DNA of 64,000 nucleotides from Neptunicoccus cionae (GCF_014643735.1 NZ_BMKA01000002.1:992001-1056000), one strand, 5' to 3'; positions 44,269 to 54,596 are shown, counted from the stretch's first letter. A program made the numbers and translations. Notes: generated by a model from the letters alone, not told the origin.

Positions 44269-45153
44269 ATGACAAAAACTGTATTAATCCTTGGCGCTTC
44301 GGGCCGGTTTGGCCGCAGCATGGGCGTCGCGTTTGAACGCAAAGGTTGGCAGATTCGCCGCTTTGATCGCAAGCGCGATGATCTGGAAACGGCCGCGAAG
44401 GGCGTCGATATCATCGTTCATGGTTGGAACCCGCCCTATCACCGTTGGGCAAAAGATATGCCCGAGCAAACCCGCATGGTCATCTCTGCTGCCCGCAAAT
44501 CTGGTGCGACGGTGCTGCTGGCAGGCAATGTGTACGTCTACGGTGCGGATGCGCCGGAGGTGTTCAGCAGCGATACCCCCCATCATGCCGAAAATCTTAT
44601 GGGGCGTCTGCGGATCGAGCTGGAACAAGCCCTAAAACAAAGCGGCGTTCCGACGATTATCCTGCGTGCTGGCGATTTTCTGGACACGAAGGCCAGCGGG
44701 AACTGGTTTGACATGATCGTCAGCAAACCCGTGGCCAAAGGCCGGATCGCCTATCCCGGTCCGGTGGATACCACCCACGCTTGGGCCTATTTGCCCGATT
44801 TCTGCCGCGCGTTTGTGGAACTGGCCGAAAAGCGGGAGAGCCTGCCGCAGTTTACCACGCTCAATTTCGAAGGTTACACGCTGACTGGACAGGAAATGGC
44901 CCGTATCCTCGGGGTGCAGGCGGGCCGGTTTAACTGGCTGCAAATCTACGCGCTTGCGCCGTTCTGGCCGCTTGGGCGTCGAATATTAGAGATGCGTTAC
45001 CTTTGGCACAAACCGCACCGGATTGATGGGGGTGCCTTTCAAAAAGTGTTACCGGATTTCGTCCAAACGCCCGTCGCCGAAGCGGTGCATCGTGCGGCTT
45101 CAGTCAATATCGATCCAGACAAGCCGATGGTCAGAACTGGCGCGACCGTCTGA
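44269..45153 (+). CDS. NAD(P)-binding epimerase/reductase-like protein
   Basis: The 294-residue extended-SDR-like protein has the dinucleotide-binding start TKTVLILGASGRFGRSMGVA, a GNVYVYGADAPEVF segment and a YLPDFCRAFVEL region. The YxxxK motif is not obvious, so it may be an atypical reductase. GGAAGG stands ahead of the ATG at 44269; an in-frame start at 44185 would add residues without a Rossmann fold. Its 3' end overlaps the convergent nuclease-like gene by 54 bases. Confidence 0.8.
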   Translation: MTKTVLILGASGRFGRSMGVAFERKGWQIRRFDRKRDDLETAAKGVDIIVHGWNPPYHRWAKDMPEQTRMVISAARKSGATVLLAGNVYVYGADAPEVFSSDTPHHAENLMGRLRIELEQALKQSGVPTIILRAGDFLDTKASGNWFDMIVSKPVAKGRIAYPGPVDTTHAWAYLPDFCRAFVELAEKRESLPQFTTLNFEGYTLTGQEMARILGVQAGRFNWLQIYALAPFWPLGRRILEMRYLWHKPHRIDGGAFQKVLPDFVQTPVAEAVHRAASVNIDPDKPMVRTGATV

Positions 45154-46224
45154 ACCAATCCATTCAAACCCTGCGGTGTCGGGTGCTGGCCAGAACACGC
45201 CAGCGTCTGACACGTTCAGGGCGGCCGAGGGCAAAACATAATCCACCCGCAGATTTCCCGGCCCGTTGCTATCGTTCCAGTCTGCCGTATCGGTGGCGGG
45301 ATCGCTTTGATGTTCGGCGTTTACGCCAGCTTGGGCTTGCGCTGCCAAGGCACCGCCTTTTGAACGCGGTTCAGGGTCTTGAATGTACTCGGCAGACAAA
45401 AGAGTATTGATCGCATCGTGGCTGCCTTCGCCATCTGCTGGGTCCGCGTTCAGATCGCCCAGCAGGACAAAATCTGCATCGGTTGGCAGCAGGGTTTCGC
45501 GGATGTAGCTGTCCCAGAACAGGATTTCGGCACGGTTGCGTTTGCCGTTCATATCCTCGGGACCGTCAAAAACAGGGGGTGTCGGATGGGAGGCCAGAAG
45601 GTGTAAGCGGCGACCGTCCGGCAGAACAACCGGCACATCCCAGTGGGACTTGGACGACAGTCGCATCGCGTGCAGCGCGTCGTAGCTGGGAAAAGCGCTG
45701 CCATCTGCCGCTTTGGGCATTTCAGCATTCGGGATGTGCTTCCACAACAGGTCTGAAAAATCGAGGGCCTTTTCGGTATCCAGCGGGAAACGGGACACCA
45801 GCGCCATTGCGTATTGGCCGCGAAAATAGCCAAAGCCATAATTGTCTGCCGGACCACCCAGCCGCCCGTCGCCGTCAAGGTCACGACCGCTCGGCAGGCC
45901 GGTGTTCTGCGCTGGGGCATAGTAATAGGGATAGTCGAGCGCGGCCCCGTCTTCGGTGTCTTGGGCAAGCCTGCGGAGAAAGGCTTGCAGGGTAAGATTT
46001 TCGTGGTCGTGATCAAGCTCGTTGATCAGCAAGATGTCAGGGCGCACCGTTTGAAGAATTGCTATCACAGCTTTGATTTGCGCATCATTGCCCTGTTCAA
46101 TATCCCGCAGCAATAGCCCCGGACCCTTCCGGCTGAGCGCGGCATTGAAGGTCGCGATTCGGATTGGATCGGCGGCAGCAGCAAGTCCGGTCAGGCAAAG
46201 TGCAACGACCGGAAGAAACCGCAT
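45100..46224 (-). CDS. Exported endonuclease/exonuclease/phosphatase-family protein
   Basis: The 374-residue protein has a signal peptide (ending LAAAADP) and an EEP domain: IRIATFNAAL (Asn), ILLINELDHDHENL (Glu metal ligand), HLLASHPTPP, FVLLGDLNADPAD (Asp-x-Asn) and SSDHRLVWIDID (Asp-His at the end). All catalytic residues seem present, so it is probably an extracellular or periplasmic nuclease or phosphodiesterase, perhaps for phosphate scavenging. It overlaps the upstream membrane protein gene by ATGA. Confidence 0.88.
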   Translation of the reverse strand: MRFLPVVALCLTGLAAAADPIRIATFNAALSRKGPGLLLRDIEQGNDAQIKAVIAILQTVRPDILLINELDHDHENLTLQAFLRRLAQDTEDGAALDYPYYYAPAQNTGLPSGRDLDGDGRLGGPADNYGFGYFRGQYAMALVSRFPLDTEKALDFSDLLWKHIPNAEMPKAADGSAFPSYDALHAMRLSSKSHWDVPVVLPDGRRLHLLASHPTPPVFDGPEDMNGKRNRAEILFWDSYIRETLLPTDADFVLLGDLNADPADGEGSHDAINTLLSAEYIQDPEPRSKGGALAAQAQAGVNAEHQSDPATDTADWNDSNGPGNLRVDYVLPSAALNVSDAGVFWPAPDTAGFEWIGSDGRASSDHRLVWIDID

Positions 46225-47051
46225 CAGACGTCTTCGGATTTGGACAGTTCGATGCTTTGTGCGGCCAGCAAATTCGCCACCTTATAAAGCGCCACGGCCC
46301 GCAGGATGGACACTGCCGGAACAAAACACCAGATCACAATCATCCAAAGCAACAACAAGCTGTTTCCGCTGTTGATGGGATGAAGGGGACCAACAAAAGC
46401 GAAGGCGGCCTCTGGGATCAGATATGGCAGGGTAAAGCCAATGATCAGGCTGACCAAACCGGACTGACGCAAGGTATCTTGGGTTTCCTCATCCACCGCA
46501 ACATCGAAGTTGGGCATGTTGATCCAGAGATTGAAGTTCTCTGCGTGAAGGGGCCAAGAGAAATTCCAGATTACAACGCTAGAGACCACCAGCGTGATTG
46601 CCGTCAGGCTTAGGGCCAGTGCGGCGGCATTGGTCACCAACCGTTGGCTCGTAGCGCCCATATTGGCTGTCAGCCCTTCAAAGAAGGTCAGCGGGCTGCC
46701 GGTGAAGTCCCATATCTGCGCGCTGGTTTTGGCAAATCCGGAAACTGCCAGCGAAGTACCGGTGGAGCTGACCGGCTCGCTGAAGGCGAATGCAATGCCT
46801 GTCAGCAGAAGCGCCAATATCGCAAAGCGGAACCTGTTATAGGGCGCCGCGAAACGGAATTCGATTAAACTGGGGGTGGTGAACCCGTATTCGAAGATCA
46901 CGAAAGCTGCGGCGATTGCCGCCGCCAGAATCGCCAGATCCGCGGAGTTCGGTGATAGCTCGGGTAACACAATTACCGGCAATACAATCATTGCGGCAAC
47001 CAATGCGGCCCTCACAGATGCGCCTGCAAGCCTCGTCAACACTGCTCTCAT
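46224..47051 (-). CDS. Multi-pass membrane protein, unknown function
   Basis: The 275-residue protein has five or so hydrophobic segments: near 14-30, 38-54, 73-90, 140-162 and a C-terminal one around 225-250. The sequence is otherwise unremarkable, with one long polar stretch before the last helices (NMPNFDVAVDEETQDTLRQS). I recognise no family. Its stop overlaps the start of the exported EEP-family gene, so they form a two-gene operon. Confidence 0.7.
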   Translation of the reverse strand: MRAVLTRLAGASVRAALVAAMIVLPVIVLPELSPNSADLAILAAAIAAAFVIFEYGFTTPSLIEFRFAAPYNRFRFAILALLLTGIAFAFSEPVSSTGTSLAVSGFAKTSAQIWDFTGSPLTFFEGLTANMGATSQRLVTNAAALALSLTAITLVVSSVVIWNFSWPLHAENFNLWINMPNFDVAVDEETQDTLRQSGLVSLIIGFTLPYLIPEAAFAFVGPLHPINSGNSLLLLWMIVIWCFVPAVSILRAVALYKVANLLAAQSIELSKSEDV

Positions 47052-47207
47052 CCTCTCGTCCAGTTCATGCCGGACTTTTGTATAGGCCGAAGCCTTATTT
47101 ATGCCTTAATGAAGCCCAAATCAAAAAAGTGATCAAGCGCCAGAGCATAAAATTGTTGAGAAACAGTGGGTTTTGGGGTGAACCTGTAGTAGAATTGCAC
47201 CACCACA

Positions 47208-47235
47208 ATATGGCCACATTTTACTGTGGCCATAT
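47208..47235. terminator. Perfect 11-bp palindromic hairpin after leuD
   Basis: ATATGGCCACA (47208-47218) pairs perfectly with TGTGGCCATAT (47225-47235) around a 6-nt loop. It lies 22 bases past the leuD stop but has no T run on either strand, so it may be a terminator, a mRNA-stabilising hairpin or a protein-binding palindrome. Confidence 0.5.
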
Positions 47236-47257
47236 CAATATCTGGTAGTCTGACCGA

Positions 47258-47863
47258 TTAGACCCAAGGGGCCTGTGCCGCATAGCCGACTTCGAAACTG
47301 TCGATCGAAGCAGCCTTTTGCAGGGTCAGGCCGATGTCGTCCAAGCCATTCAGAAGGCAGTGTTTTTTGAACGCGTCCACTTCGAATTTGAACTCTGTTC
47401 CATCCGTGGCAGAGACGGTCTGGTCTTCCAGATTGACTGTGATCCGCGCATTGGAGCCACGTTCCGCATCTTCCATTAAAACATCGACGGCTTCCTTGGG
47501 CAGAACCACCGGAAGGATGCCATTTTTGAAGCAGTTATTATAAAAAATGTCTGCAAAAGATGTGGAGATGACGACTTTGATTCCAAAATCTCCCAGCGCC
47601 CAAGGGGCGTGTTCACGGGAGGAGCCGCAGCCGAAGTTGTCTCCGGCCACGAGAATCTCGGCCTCGCGGTAGGCGGGTTTGTTCAGAACAAAATCCGTTA
47701 CCTCGGTGCCGTCGCGGTTAAAACGCATCTCGTCAAACAGGTTGGCGCCAAGGCCGGTGCGTTTGATGGTCTTAAGGAATTGCTTCGGGATGATCATATC
47801 GGTGTCGATGTTGACCAAGGGCATTGGGGCGGCAACGCCCGATACTGTCTGGAACTTTTCCAT
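47258..47863 (-). CDS. leuD: 3-Isopropylmalate dehydratase small subunit
   Basis: The 201-residue swivel subunit pairs with LeuC to isomerise 2- to 3-isopropylmalate. It shows [19 protein letters not shown], the substrate-loop [15 protein letters not shown], and [14 protein letters not shown]. It follows leuC by 12 bases on the minus strand, forming a leuCD operon. Confidence 0.97.
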   Translation of the reverse strand: MEKFQTVSGVAAPMPLVNIDTDMIIPKQFLKTIKRTGLGANLFDEMRFNRDGTEVTDFVLNKPAYREAEILVAGDNFGCGSSREHAPWALGDFGIKVVISTSFADIFYNNCFKNGILPVVLPKEAVDVLMEDAERGSNARITVNLEDQTVSATDGTEFKFEVDAFKKHCLLNGLDDIGLTLQKAASIDSFEVGYAAQAPWV

Positions 47864-47875
47864 GATGATATCTCC

Positions 47876-49285
47876 TTACGCGAAGTCGCGGATGTCTGTC
47901 AGTTTACCGGTCACAGCAGCAGCAGCGGCCATGGCGGGGGACAGAAGGTGGGTGCGGCCTTTGTAGCCTTGACGGCCTTCAAAGTTGCGGTTGGAGGTGG
48001 ACGCACAGCGTTCGCCTTCGGACAGTTGGTCGGGGTTCATCGCCAGACACATGGAACAGCCCGCCATGCGCCATTCAAAGCCTGCGTCGAGGAAGATCTG
48101 TGCTAGACCTTCTTCTTCGGCTTGTGCCCGTACCAGACCGGAGCCGGGCACGACCATAGCCCGCATCCCGTCCTTGATCTTCTTGCCCTTCAGTACCGCA
48201 GCCGCAGCGCGCAGATCTTCGATCCGCCCGTTGGTGCAAGAGCCGATGAAGACAGTGTCGATTTCCACGTCTGACAGTTTGGTGCCGGATTCCAGCCCCA
48301 TATAGTCCAGCGCACGGCGTACGGCGTCTACCTTGCCGCCCTCAAAATCTTCAGGGCTCGGGATAGTGGCTGTGATCGGCAGCACGTCTTCGGGGGAGGT
48401 GCCCCAAGTGACGGAGGGCGCGATGTCCTCGCCCTTGATGGTGATCACTTTGTCGAAATGCGCGCCTTCGTCGGTGAACAGCTCTTTCCAGGATTCCACG
48501 GCCATTTCCCACTGTGCGCCTTTGGGGGCGTGGGGGCGGCCTTTGCAGTATTCGAATGTGGTTTCATCCGGCGCGATAAGACCGGCGCGGGCGCCGCCTT
48601 CGATGGCCATGTTACAGACGGTCATCCGACCTTCCATAGACAGTTCGCGGATCGCTTGACCACAGTATTCGATCACATAACCGGTCCCGCCAGCGGTGCC
48701 GGTTTCGCCGATCACGCGCATGGTGATGTCTTTGGCGGTGACGCCCGGTTTCAACGATCCGGTGATTTCCACCTTCATGTTCTTGGATTTCTTCTGGATC
48801 AGCGTTTGCGTGGCCAGAACGTGTTCCACCTCGGATGTGCCGATGCCGTGGGCGAGCGCGCCGAACGCACCGTGGGTGGCGGTGTGGCTGTCGCCGCACA
48901 CCACTGTCATGCCGGGCAAGGTCCAGCCCTGTTCCGGTCCGACGATATGCACGATCCCCTGACGCACATCGGACACGGGGTAGTAGTGCAGGCCAAATTC
49001 CTTGGCGTTTGTGTCGAGCGCTTCAACCTGAATGCGGCTGTCTTCGGTCATGGTTTCCGCATTGGCGCGGTCCAGCGTGGTTGGCACGTTGTGATCCGGC
49101 ACGGCGATGGTTTTTTCCGGTGCACGAACGGTCCGGCCTGCCATGCGCAGGCCTTCAAACGCCTGTGGGGATGTCACTTCGTGGACAAGGTGCCGGTCGA
49201 TATAAAGCAGACAAGTGCCGTCTTCGGCTTCATGGGCGACGTGGGCATCCCAGATTTTATCATAGAGTGTTTTAGGTGCGGACAT
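47876..49285 (-). CDS. leuC: 3-Isopropylmalate dehydratase large subunit
   Basis: The 469-residue aconitase-family subunit has the 4Fe-4S ligands in [10 protein letters not shown] and in [14 protein letters not shown], with [10 protein letters not shown] after. [20 protein letters not shown] and [21 protein letters not shown] are also present. It is first in the leuCD operon; the upstream 367-base gap contains one of the inverted palindromic repeats. Confidence 0.97.
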   Translation of the reverse strand: MSAPKTLYDKIWDAHVAHEAEDGTCLLYIDRHLVHEVTSPQAFEGLRMAGRTVRAPEKTIAVPDHNVPTTLDRANAETMTEDSRIQVEALDTNAKEFGLHYYPVSDVRQGIVHIVGPEQGWTLPGMTVVCGDSHTATHGAFGALAHGIGTSEVEHVLATQTLIQKKSKNMKVEITGSLKPGVTAKDITMRVIGETGTAGGTGYVIEYCGQAIRELSMEGRMTVCNMAIEGGARAGLIAPDETTFEYCKGRPHAPKGAQWEMAVESWKELFTDEGAHFDKVITIKGEDIAPSVTWGTSPEDVLPITATIPSPEDFEGGKVDAVRRALDYMGLESGTKLSDVEIDTVFIGSCTNGRIEDLRAAAAVLKGKKIKDGMRAMVVPGSGLVRAQAEEEGLAQIFLDAGFEWRMAGCSMCLAMNPDQLSEGERCASTSNRNFEGRQGYKGRTHLLSPAMAAAAAVTGKLTDIRDFA

Positions 49286-49503
49286 TTGATCCTCCCGCTA
49301 TGTAGATTGGCTATTGGAGTTGGCGAGCGTAGAAAATTACGCGGATAGCCCCTGGATGCGCAGAATAACCTGTCCGTGGAAACGCCACGGCAGGCGGGAG
49401 CGGTCATCCATAGTGAATCTGTGTTTCATACTGCGTTGGAATAGACCGAAGTGCGTAGTCTCGCAAGTGTTGAGTCGTTTGCGGGGGGGAGGGCGTAGCG
49501 ATG

Positions 49504-49593
49504 ACCCTGCAAATATGAAGCGTCATAAATGAAGCGTGATACAAGACGCGTGATAGATGAAGCTTCATACATGAAGCGTCGTTAATGCAGGGT
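49504..49593. repeat. Palindromic repeat element, 90-bp copy
   Basis: It begins ACCCTGCA and ends TGCAGGGT, and contains four ATGAAGC units, one inside the palindrome ATGAAGCTTCAT. It is the reverse-complement relative of 57193-57268: 21 bases at one end are identical. This copy holds 14 extra bases (one more ATGAAGCGTG unit). The rest of the 49286-49652 interval shows no gene. Confidence 0.75.
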
Positions 49594-49652
49594 GATCAGA
49601 AATGTGCCGCCCGTCAGCGTCCACCGCCAGCCCTTCTCGCCAGCCCCTACCA

Positions 49653-50798
49653 TCAGTCCCCCATTTCGGCACGTGTCCACTCCAGAGGGAACTTCTGGGG
49701 TTCCACGTGGGGTCCGGTGCAGTCTGCCTTTGCCCTGTAAACCGACAGCGAAAACTTCTGCTCCTCTGCAATCCAGTCGTGAACCTCATATGCGCCGCAG
49801 TTCAGGTTCATATCGCCATAGACGGTCGATACCAGCCGGCCCTGTTCTGCCAGCCATTGCGGGTTCATTAGCGTTACACGGTCCGGTTTGTTATGCGCAG
49901 GCGGCAGTTCAAAACGCTGTATCGCATAATCGCTCCCGCTGTCTGGATCGTGTACCACAACATAATAACTGACGTTGGCTTGCCCGATCTGGCAGGGCAC
50001 CAGAAAAGTCGTTTGGCCTGTCGCGTCCCTGTGAACAATGGCCCCCATTTCGTTCAGCGCAACGGTGGGATCGCCACATTCTGCCTCCGCGCGACCAAGT
50101 TCCAGAACCGCGGCTGGCAATTCCGCCGGAGTATACAGCACTTCTACCGAGGAACCGTTTGCTCCTTCCGCCACCGGCACGTCGATTGCATCGGCTTCCC
50201 CCGAATACTCCGGTTCGCTGCCTTCTGGCCCGATGCCATCCTTGGGGAACACGTCGGAGGGGTTGTCTACTGGCGCGGAACCGCGTGCGACGATGGCATC
50301 GGTCCGGCCCAAACGGTGTTGAACAACATCCATGATGGTCAATGAATCAATCGCTCCGGCCAGCGGAATGTCAAAGACCTGCGAACCGCGTGCATTTTGA
50401 AAGTCTATGGTCACAAACAGGGTTTCCCCTTTCATGATCCCCTGTAGCAGGGGACTGCCGATCGGCTCTGACAGGGTAAGGCTGTTGTCCGTAACTTTGC
50501 CAGCCTTGCGGTTGATCCCTTCAATCACGCCGGGAATATCAAACCGCAGGGCTGCACCCTCGTTCACCAAGGTTTCCGGTGTCAGTTCCAGCTGGATCGG
50601 GCTGTTTGCTACCCCGCTGCGCTGTATTCGCATCGTAAGAGTCTCGTAATCTTTGGTGAGCCCGTCAATGTCAGCGCTGCAATACTCCCGGCTGTCACAT
50701 TCCACCCACCACTGCCGCATGGCTTGGCTTACGTCCTGCGCAAAGGCCGTTGGAGCGCACACAAAAAGCCAAGGTGCGAGGCGTAGGAAATTATACAT
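49653..50798 (-). CDS. Exported DUF1176-family protein
   Basis: The 381-residue protein has a signal peptide (ending TAFAQ), an N-terminal region with CDSREYCSADI, an acidic linker (about 195-215) and a DUF1176-like C-terminal region: YTPAELPAAVLELGRAEAEC, DMNLNCGAYEVHDW and the closing CTGPH. The family is exported and uncharacterised. Its promoter region is shared with the divergent mechanosensitive channel. Confidence 0.82.
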   Translation of the reverse strand: MYNFLRLAPWLFVCAPTAFAQDVSQAMRQWWVECDSREYCSADIDGLTKDYETLTMRIQRSGVANSPIQLELTPETLVNEGAALRFDIPGVIEGINRKAGKVTDNSLTLSEPIGSPLLQGIMKGETLFVTIDFQNARGSQVFDIPLAGAIDSLTIMDVVQHRLGRTDAIVARGSAPVDNPSDVFPKDGIGPEGSEPEYSGEADAIDVPVAEGANGSSVEVLYTPAELPAAVLELGRAEAECGDPTVALNEMGAIVHRDATGQTTFLVPCQIGQANVSYYVVVHDPDSGSDYAIQRFELPPAHNKPDRVTLMNPQWLAEQGRLVSTVYGDMNLNCGAYEVHDWIAEEQKFSLSVYRAKADCTGPHVEPQKFPLEWTRAEMGD

Positions 50799-50935
50799 TT
50801 GGACTCCTTCACGGTGCGTGCAGGGCGCGGGTTAACCCAATGCCTTCCCTGCTAACAGATCGACAATCATTTCCCTTATAAAAATTCGCAATATGTATAT
50901 CGTGTATTCAGCAGGATCGCAGTGGGGGAATTTAC

Positions 50936-52306
50936 TTGGACGAAGAGACAGGAAACGAGCCGGTTGCCATAATAGACGAGGCAATTAACGCCTTGCCAAC
51001 CCTCACAGAGCAATCCGCCCTGCTGCTCGATATGGGGGAGCGTCTGGTCAATCGTCTGACCCAACCCTGGAGCGGCTATCAACTCGCCATCATCGTCGTG
51101 CTCGCAACACTGTCTTACGGGCTTTATCGTTTCTACCGGCCGCGCGTGCGTGAATTTCTGGGGGAATCCCACGGATTGCCCAAATGGTTTCTACGCATCT
51201 GTGCCGTTTTGAACCAGCGTTTGTGGCTGTTGCTATTTGTGGTGATGTCATGGGCCACGGTTTTCGTCATGCGGGAAATCACATGGCCAAGTCGCTCTTA
51301 TTTTATCGCACTGGCGGCAACACTTGCGCTTTGGTGGCTGATACTGGTGGTGACAACACGGTTAATCCGATCGCGCACGGTACGCAAACTGGTGCGCTGG
51401 GCGGCAGGTATCTTTGTCGTGCTGACCATTTTTGGCCTGCGGGAAAATGCGGCCGATGCGCTGGATGCCATTGCGCTCGATCTGGGCGGCACGCGGGTGT
51501 CACTGTTGACCGTGCTGATCGCTGTCGTTTCACTCGCAACCCTGTTTGTGGTGGCAAGCTTCCTGTCCAAAGCAGGGTCGCAGCGCATTAACAAGGTCGA
51601 GGATATGTCCCCCTCGATCCGCGTGCTTCTGAACAAAGCCCTGCAGCTGATGCTCTACACCATCGCCTTCATGATCGGCCTGCGGGTGATCGGCTTTGAT
51701 ATCGGCAATCTTGCCTTGCTGTCCGGTGCGATTGGTCTGGGGATCGGGTTTGGCTTGCAAAAGATCGTCTCCAATCTTGTGTCCGGTGTGATCATCCTGC
51801 TGGATAAATCCATCAAGCCGGGGGATGTGATCTCGCTTGACGGTACCTTCGGATGGATCACCCAGCTTGGCGCGCGCTATGCCAGCGTGCTAACCCGCGA
51901 CGGGCGGGAATATCTGATCCCGAACGAGGACTTTATCACCAGTCAGGTGATCAACTGGTCCCATTCCTCTGATCTGGTGCGGCTGGAGATCAATTTCGGT
52001 GTGTCTTATGACAGCAATCCCCATGAGGTAAAGAAACTGGCATCAGAAGCGCCCCTATCAGTGAACCGTGTGGTGCAGATCCCCAAGCCGGTCTGTCATA
52101 TTGTGAATTTCGGGGATAGTTCGATTGATTTCACCCTGCGGTTCTGGATCAAGGACAGCACTGCGGGCCTGACCAATGTGCGCGGCGACGTGTTTCTGGC
52201 GCTTTGGGATGTGCTGGATGAAAACAACATTGAAATCCCCTTCCCACGCCGCGATGTCAGCATTCTCTCAGGGGCTGTGCCGACAAATCCTTTGCCCAAC
52301 GACTGA
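50936..52306 (+). CDS. Small-conductance mechanosensitive channel (MscS family)
   Basis: The 456-residue protein has several N-terminal membrane helices and the MscS pore and beta domain: LLSGAIGLGIGFGLQKIVSN (glycine- and alanine-rich pore helix), LVSGVIILLDKSIKPGDVIS, LIPNEDFITSQVINWS. It releases solutes during osmotic down-shock. The start is a TTG with GGGGGAA ahead; no ATG or GTG is nearer. Confidence 0.92.
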   Translation: MDEETGNEPVAIIDEAINALPTLTEQSALLLDMGERLVNRLTQPWSGYQLAIIVVLATLSYGLYRFYRPRVREFLGESHGLPKWFLRICAVLNQRLWLLLFVVMSWATVFVMREITWPSRSYFIALAATLALWWLILVVTTRLIRSRTVRKLVRWAAGIFVVLTIFGLRENAADALDAIALDLGGTRVSLLTVLIAVVSLATLFVVASFLSKAGSQRINKVEDMSPSIRVLLNKALQLMLYTIAFMIGLRVIGFDIGNLALLSGAIGLGIGFGLQKIVSNLVSGVIILLDKSIKPGDVISLDGTFGWITQLGARYASVLTRDGREYLIPNEDFITSQVINWSHSSDLVRLEINFGVSYDSNPHEVKKLASEAPLSVNRVVQIPKPVCHIVNFGDSSIDFTLRFWIKDSTAGLTNVRGDVFLALWDVLDENNIEIPFPRRDVSILSGAVPTNPLPND

Positions 52307-52392
52307 AAACATCGCCCTGTGCGTTCCCGATTATGGCATTTCAAAGCGCTTGGCTTTGGGTGTAGGCTGCCCGGGAATATGAAGGAGTTCCC

Positions 52393-53778
52393 ATGTCACC
52401 CAAATTCGCCGCCGCCTCTGATACCGCAATTCCGGTTGATGTCATCTCGACCGAAGGATTTGCCCACTTCACGGAACACGCCCCGAAAACGACAGTTGCT
52501 TGGGCCAAAGCAAACGGTTTTGCAGGCAAGCTCGGTCAGGTTTTGACGGTCCCTGGTGAAGGTGGCCTAGGGCGCGTGCTGGTTGGATGGGGCACCCTGC
52601 AGCAGCGTAAACGGGACCGGCTGCACATGGGAGCAGTGGTCGCGCAACTGCCTGAAGGGACCTATCACATCGCATCTGGACTGGATGGCGCAGAGAAAAC
52701 CCAAGCGGCGCTGGCGTGGTTGCTTGGCGGATATGTGTTCGACCGCTACAAAAAGAAAGCGGTCCCAAAGGCCGCGCTGGTTGCGCCCGAAGGTGTGGAT
52801 GCTACCCGACTAGAGGCAATTGCCGCCGGTGATTTCCTGACCCGCGATCTGATCAACACGCCTGCATCTGACATGGGGCCGGACGGGCTGGAAGCGGCAT
52901 TTATGAAGCTGGCGCAATTTTACAAAGCAAAAACCGAAGTGATCCGTGGAAATGACCTGCTGGCGCAGAATTTCCCGATGATCCACACGGTGGGACGTGC
53001 CTCTGATCAGGCACCCCGATTGCTGGATATGATCTGGGGCGACGAAAACGCGCCCAAGATCACTTTGGTTGGCAAGGGTGTGTGCTTTGACACCGGTGGT
53101 TTGAACATCAAACCGGCCGGTTCTATGGGGCTGATGAAAAAAGACATGGGCGGTGCTGCGACGGTTCTCGGGCTCGCTAAAATGATTATGGAACTGAACC
53201 TGCCCTTGCGTCTTCGGGTGCTGGTGCCTGCCGTGGAAAACTCCATCTCGGCAGGGGCCTATCGCCCGCAGGATATTCTGACCTCGCGCAAGGGGCTGAG
53301 CGTTGAAATCAACAACACCGATGCCGAAGGCCGTTTGGTGCTGGCCGATGCCCTGACCCTTGCCGATGAAGAAGAGCCTGATCTGCTGGTTTGCAAGGCG
53401 ACACTGACAGGGGCGGCCCGCGTCGCACTGGGGCCGGATCTGATGCCGTTCTACACGGAAGACGACACGCTTGCGCAGCAGATGTCAGCGAACGGCGCCA
53501 AGGTGGAAGACCCGCTGTGGCGGATGCCGTTCTGGGACGCTTACGAACCAACAATCGAACCGGATGTGGCCGATCTCGACAATGCGCCCAAAGGTGGCTT
53601 TGGCGGGTCGATCACGGCGGCCCTGTTCCTGCGGCGGTTTGTTGAACACACCGACCGGTTCGTGCATCTGGACATCTACGGCTGGACCCCTGCGGCCAAA
53701 CCGGCCCGAACGTTGGGCGGCGCCTGTCAGTCCGCACGCGCCATGCTAGAGGTCATCGAGCAACGGGTCACAAAATGA
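52393..53778 (+). CDS. Leucyl aminopeptidase family (M17) protein
   Basis: The 461-residue zinc peptidase has LVGKGVCFDTGGLNIKPAGS (metal-binding Lys and Asp), MKKDMGGAATVLG, and the family signature NTDAEGRLVLADAL. It removes N-terminal residues from peptides and may act in peptide turnover. Its stop overlaps the start of the NlpC/P60 gene (ATGA), which suggests a joint role in peptidoglycan peptide recycling. Confidence 0.93.
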   Translation: MSPKFAAASDTAIPVDVISTEGFAHFTEHAPKTTVAWAKANGFAGKLGQVLTVPGEGGLGRVLVGWGTLQQRKRDRLHMGAVVAQLPEGTYHIASGLDGAEKTQAALAWLLGGYVFDRYKKKAVPKAALVAPEGVDATRLEAIAAGDFLTRDLINTPASDMGPDGLEAAFMKLAQFYKAKTEVIRGNDLLAQNFPMIHTVGRASDQAPRLLDMIWGDENAPKITLVGKGVCFDTGGLNIKPAGSMGLMKKDMGGAATVLGLAKMIMELNLPLRLRVLVPAVENSISAGAYRPQDILTSRKGLSVEINNTDAEGRLVLADALTLADEEEPDLLVCKATLTGAARVALGPDLMPFYTEDDTLAQQMSANGAKVEDPLWRMPFWDAYEPTIEPDVADLDNAPKGGFGGSITAALFLRRFVEHTDRFVHLDIYGWTPAAKPARTLGGACQSARAMLEVIEQRVTK

Positions 53779-54596
53779 CCGACCGCCGCCTCTGGCGTAG
53801 CAACGGGCGGGTGGCCCACAGCAGTCTTGTCGGGCAGGTTGGCGAAACGCCCCTGACCGATGGCGAAGTACTGGGCGTTCGGGTGCCCGTGGCAAATCTG
53901 CTGGCGGAACCGGACGGGGCGCTGGACCGGCAACTCATTCACGGCGACAGGTTTCGCGTATTGGAAACCCGAAACGGTTACGCTTTTGGGTTTGCTGAAC
54001 CGTCAGGTTATGTGGGCTATATAAAGACTTCTCATCTGGTGGCGGCAGACGCACTGACCCATCGCATTCAAACTTTCGGTGCGCATCTTTATCCGACCCG
54101 TTCTATAAAAACCGTGCCGGCGATGACCCTGCCGTTTGACAGTTTCCTGACATGCAAGGAGCAGAAAGACGGCTTCTGGAAAACACCGCATGGATATGTT
54201 CCCGAACAGCAGGTCATCGCTATAGACACCTTGCAACAAGATACTGCCACTACCGCTCTGCGGTTTCTGGGTGTGCCATATCTGTGGGGCGGGGACAGCA
54301 GCTTTGGGATCGATTGTTCCGGTCTGGTTCATGCCGCTTTGCGGGCTGCCGGGCTGGCGTGTCCCCGCGACAGCGACCAGCAAGAGGCGTTCTTTGATGC
54401 GGTTCCTGATAACGGTCCGCTGCAACGGGGGGATCTTGTGTTCTGGAAAGGGCATGTGGGTATGATGCTGGACGGCGAGCGGCTGATCCATGCAAACGGG
54501 CATCATATGTGCACAACGGTAGAGCCGCTGGAGGTGGTTGCAGCGCGCATCAAAGCAGCAGAAGGCAAGGATGTCAGCGCATATCGGCGTCCTTAA
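53775..54596 (+). CDS. NlpC/P60 (C40) cell-wall peptidase with SH3-like domain
   Basis: The 273-residue protein has an N-terminal SH3-like region (FRVLETRNGYAFGFAEPSGY) and a C-terminal NlpC/P60 domain: GGDSSFGIDCSGLVHAALRA (catalytic Cys) and KGHVGMMLDGERLIHANGHH (His). No signal peptide is evident, so it probably acts on peptides released from the wall in the cytoplasm. It is translationally coupled to the M17 peptidase and converges on the DUF2794 gene. Confidence 0.9.
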   Translation: MTDRRLWRSNGRVAHSSLVGQVGETPLTDGEVLGVRVPVANLLAEPDGALDRQLIHGDRFRVLETRNGYAFGFAEPSGYVGYIKTSHLVAADALTHRIQTFGAHLYPTRSIKTVPAMTLPFDSFLTCKEQKDGFWKTPHGYVPEQQVIAIDTLQQDTATTALRFLGVPYLWGGDSSFGIDCSGLVHAALRAAGLACPRDSDQQEAFFDAVPDNGPLQRGDLVFWKGHVGMMLDGERLIHANGHHMCTTVEPLEVVAARIKAAEGKDVSAYRRP

